Shown piece after piece: positions 62,657 to 64,000 of a stretch of 64,000 nucleotides of DNA. The notes under the pieces are model-generated. The model made no database searches, had not been told where the DNA came from, and was given only the letters and a program-made list of their open reading frames with translations. A program made the translations under genes and the position numbers. The stretch is from Avena insularis (lineage: Eukaryota > Streptophyta > Magnoliopsida > Poales > Poaceae), in contig CM042687.1 in the NCBI GenBank assembly GCA_023614405.1, positions 263,047,480 through 263,111,479 of the forward strand, given 5' to 3'. Position 1 is the stretch's first letter, and each line of letters begins with the position of its first letter.

Positions 62657-63130
62657 TGTAGGGGTTCGTAGCATGGAAAACAAAAAATTTCTACCGCATG
62701 CAAACAAACAAGCCAAGATCTATCTACTAGATTGTAGCAACGAGTCGATAGAGGAACTCACCCTCGAAGATTCCAAAGTGGTTAACGAGAGCAGATTCTC
62801 GTGGGTGATGTAGTCATACTCTTGCCGATCTCAAGATCGGCGTGAGCGATCCTTCGGCGCGTTAAAGCAGCGCTTCATGATCGGTCACACGTTCTTTACG
62901 ATGAAGACCTTCCTCCCTTGTTCCAGCAGGCAGCGGGGGTTGTAGCACTCTCCTTGCGATTCCGGCAGCACGATGGCGTGGTACCGGAAGTAGAGGGGAG
63001 ATCTCGCAGGGCTTCGCCTTAAGCCGGGGCGAGTATGGTGGAGTATGAGAGAGGCCTTGGTGATCTAGGGTTTAGAGGGCACCAAGGGGAGAGTGCAGCC
63101 GGCGGCTAGGGTTTGGGGATCACCCCAACT
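62657..63130 (-). repeat. Partial Copia D LTR, 3' portion, copy 1
   Basis: 474 bp of LTR end, broken at 63130 in CACCCCAACT, where a second leader copy begins. It differs from the D LTR at 63263-64000 by substitutions and several indels in GC-rich words (62840-62890). Confidence 0.8.
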
Positions 63131-63262
63131 CGCTTCATCCCACCATACCGCAAGATGTAAAGTACACAAGAAGCAATTGATAATAAAAGCACCACCGCCC
63201 ACAATGACCATTGTGTTCTACTCGTGCAACAGATCTACATATAGACACGGCTCTGATACCAC
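63131..63262 (-). other. Copia D leader start and primer site, copy 2
   Basis: Primer site on - at 63261-63249. Without gaps it matches 62525-62656 at an offset of 606. This copy abuts the longer LTR. Confidence 0.85.
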
Positions 63263-64000
63263 TGTAGGGGTTCGTAGCATGGAAAAAAAATGCTACCGCA
63301 TGCAAACAAACAAGCCAAGATCTATCTACTAGAATGTAGCAACGAGTCGATAGAGGAACTCACCCTCGAAGATTCCAAAGCGGTTAACGAGAGCAGATTC
63401 TCGTGGGTGATGTAGTCGTACTCTTGCCGATCTCAAGAACGCGTAGACGATCCTTCCGGCGCTGCGTTCCGGCAGCGCTTCTGCAGTCGGTCACACATTT
63501 GGTACTCGATGAAGACCTTCCTCTCCCTTGTTCCAGCAGGCAGCGGAGGTTGTAGCACTCTCCTCGCGATTCCGGCAGCACGACGGCGTGGTATCGGAAG
63601 TAGAGGGGAGATGTCGCAGGGCTTCGCCTTAAGCCGGAGCGAGTATGGTGGACTATGAGAGAGGCCTTGGCGATCTAGGGTTTAGAAGGCACCAAGGGGC
63701 GGAGCTTGTCCGACGGCTAGGGCTTGGGGAAGCCCCAATTCGGCGGCTAGGAGAAACCCTAGGGGCAGCGGCGACTTGGAGGTGGCCGGCGTCTAGGGTT
63801 AGGGTTTTGGGGTGTGTTGGGTGTGTGGGAGAGGGGCAGCCCAGCCCCTCCTTTTATAGGTGGGAGGGCACGGCTTGGGAGGAGGGAGTCCTCCCCCAAG
63901 TCGGCCTCCTTGGCCGGCGGGTGGAGGGAGGAGACTTCCTCCCCAAGTAGGTTTCCTACTCTCCCTCCACCAAGCAAAATTGCCGTTTGACTTTTTCAAA
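63263..64000 (-). repeat. Copia D 5' LTR, 3' portion, runs off the window
   Basis: LTR end on - at 63263, continuing past 64000. It closely matches the solo LTR 46507-47230, including CTCCTTTTATAGGTGGGAGG (TATA-like CTATAAAAG near 63858). Confidence 0.85.

Larger units (their letters stand above)
48713..64000 (-). mobile_element. Copia retrotransposon D, 3'-truncated, split by Copia E
   Basis: On -: the 5' LTR starts beyond the window and ends at 63263, with the primer site at 63261-63249. A duplicated LTR-end/primer-site block follows (63130-62525), then Copia E (62522-53585), the leader (53584-52524) and gag-pol (52523-48713). The PPT and 3' LTR are missing: pol breaks off inside RNase H at 48713 against Gypsy F DNA. 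Same family as A and E. Confidence 0.85.

Overview
This window is repeat-packed intergenic DNA of a large plant genome. The retrotransposon families point to a grass, most likely subfamily Pooideae (Triticeae or a close relative): Copia LTRs beginning TGTTGGAGATATGCCC, an Athila-type element with a tRNA-Asp-type primer site TGGCGCCGTTGCC, and a Tat-like Gypsy element with antisense genes. That assignment rests on recalled family features, not on a search. I found no cellular gene, rRNA, tRNA or CRISPR. Nearly every base can be placed in an LTR retrotransposon or its debris.

Left block (1-12109): a decayed Gypsy element, cut on the left by the window edge. It carries gag, protease, RT, RNase H and integrase on +, then a long 3' region with two intron-containing antisense genes on - (6591-7381 and 7550-10296), four copies of a hairpin plus polypurine cassette, and a 498-bp 3' LTR. 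Its reading frame is broken mostly by stops that look like C-to-T changes, and the integrase glutamate is replaced by lysine. 12110-12944 is unassigned.

Central block (12945-44426): a four-deep nest that can be read from target-site duplications. A gag-only Copia-like element on - (3' LTR 12945-14932, gag split between 17153-17398 and 43882-44426) was hit by a non-autonomous Athila-like element (17399-43881, TSD CCTTC). The Athila 5' LTR was hit by a Copia element A (17530-37104, TSD CCACA). The last bases of A's 5' LTR were hit by a non-autonomous giant-LTR element H (19384-30067, two 4.4-kb LTRs, TSD GAACC). H encodes only a gag-like protein with an array of about seven zinc knuckles.

Right block (44427-64000): a truncated Copia LTR, an unassigned stretch, the 3' end of a Gypsy element F on - carrying a solo Copia LTR (46507-48424), then a nearly intact Copia polyprotein D on - with its 3' end lost. 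D is split by a young Copia element E on + (53585-62522). D's primer-site end is tandemly duplicated in 606-bp units, with the boundary exactly at E's insertion site.

None of the elements has a fully intact polyprotein. Copia D is closest (one frameshift plus the lost end). A and E share a family with D and could in principle have been mobilised by a related active copy. H, the Athila-like element and the gag-only Copia must have depended on helper elements. I see no clear new defence or metabolic system. The least ordinary things are H, the repeated PPT and PBS cassettes, the spliced antisense genes, and a cluster of indels in E that may be an assembly artefact.
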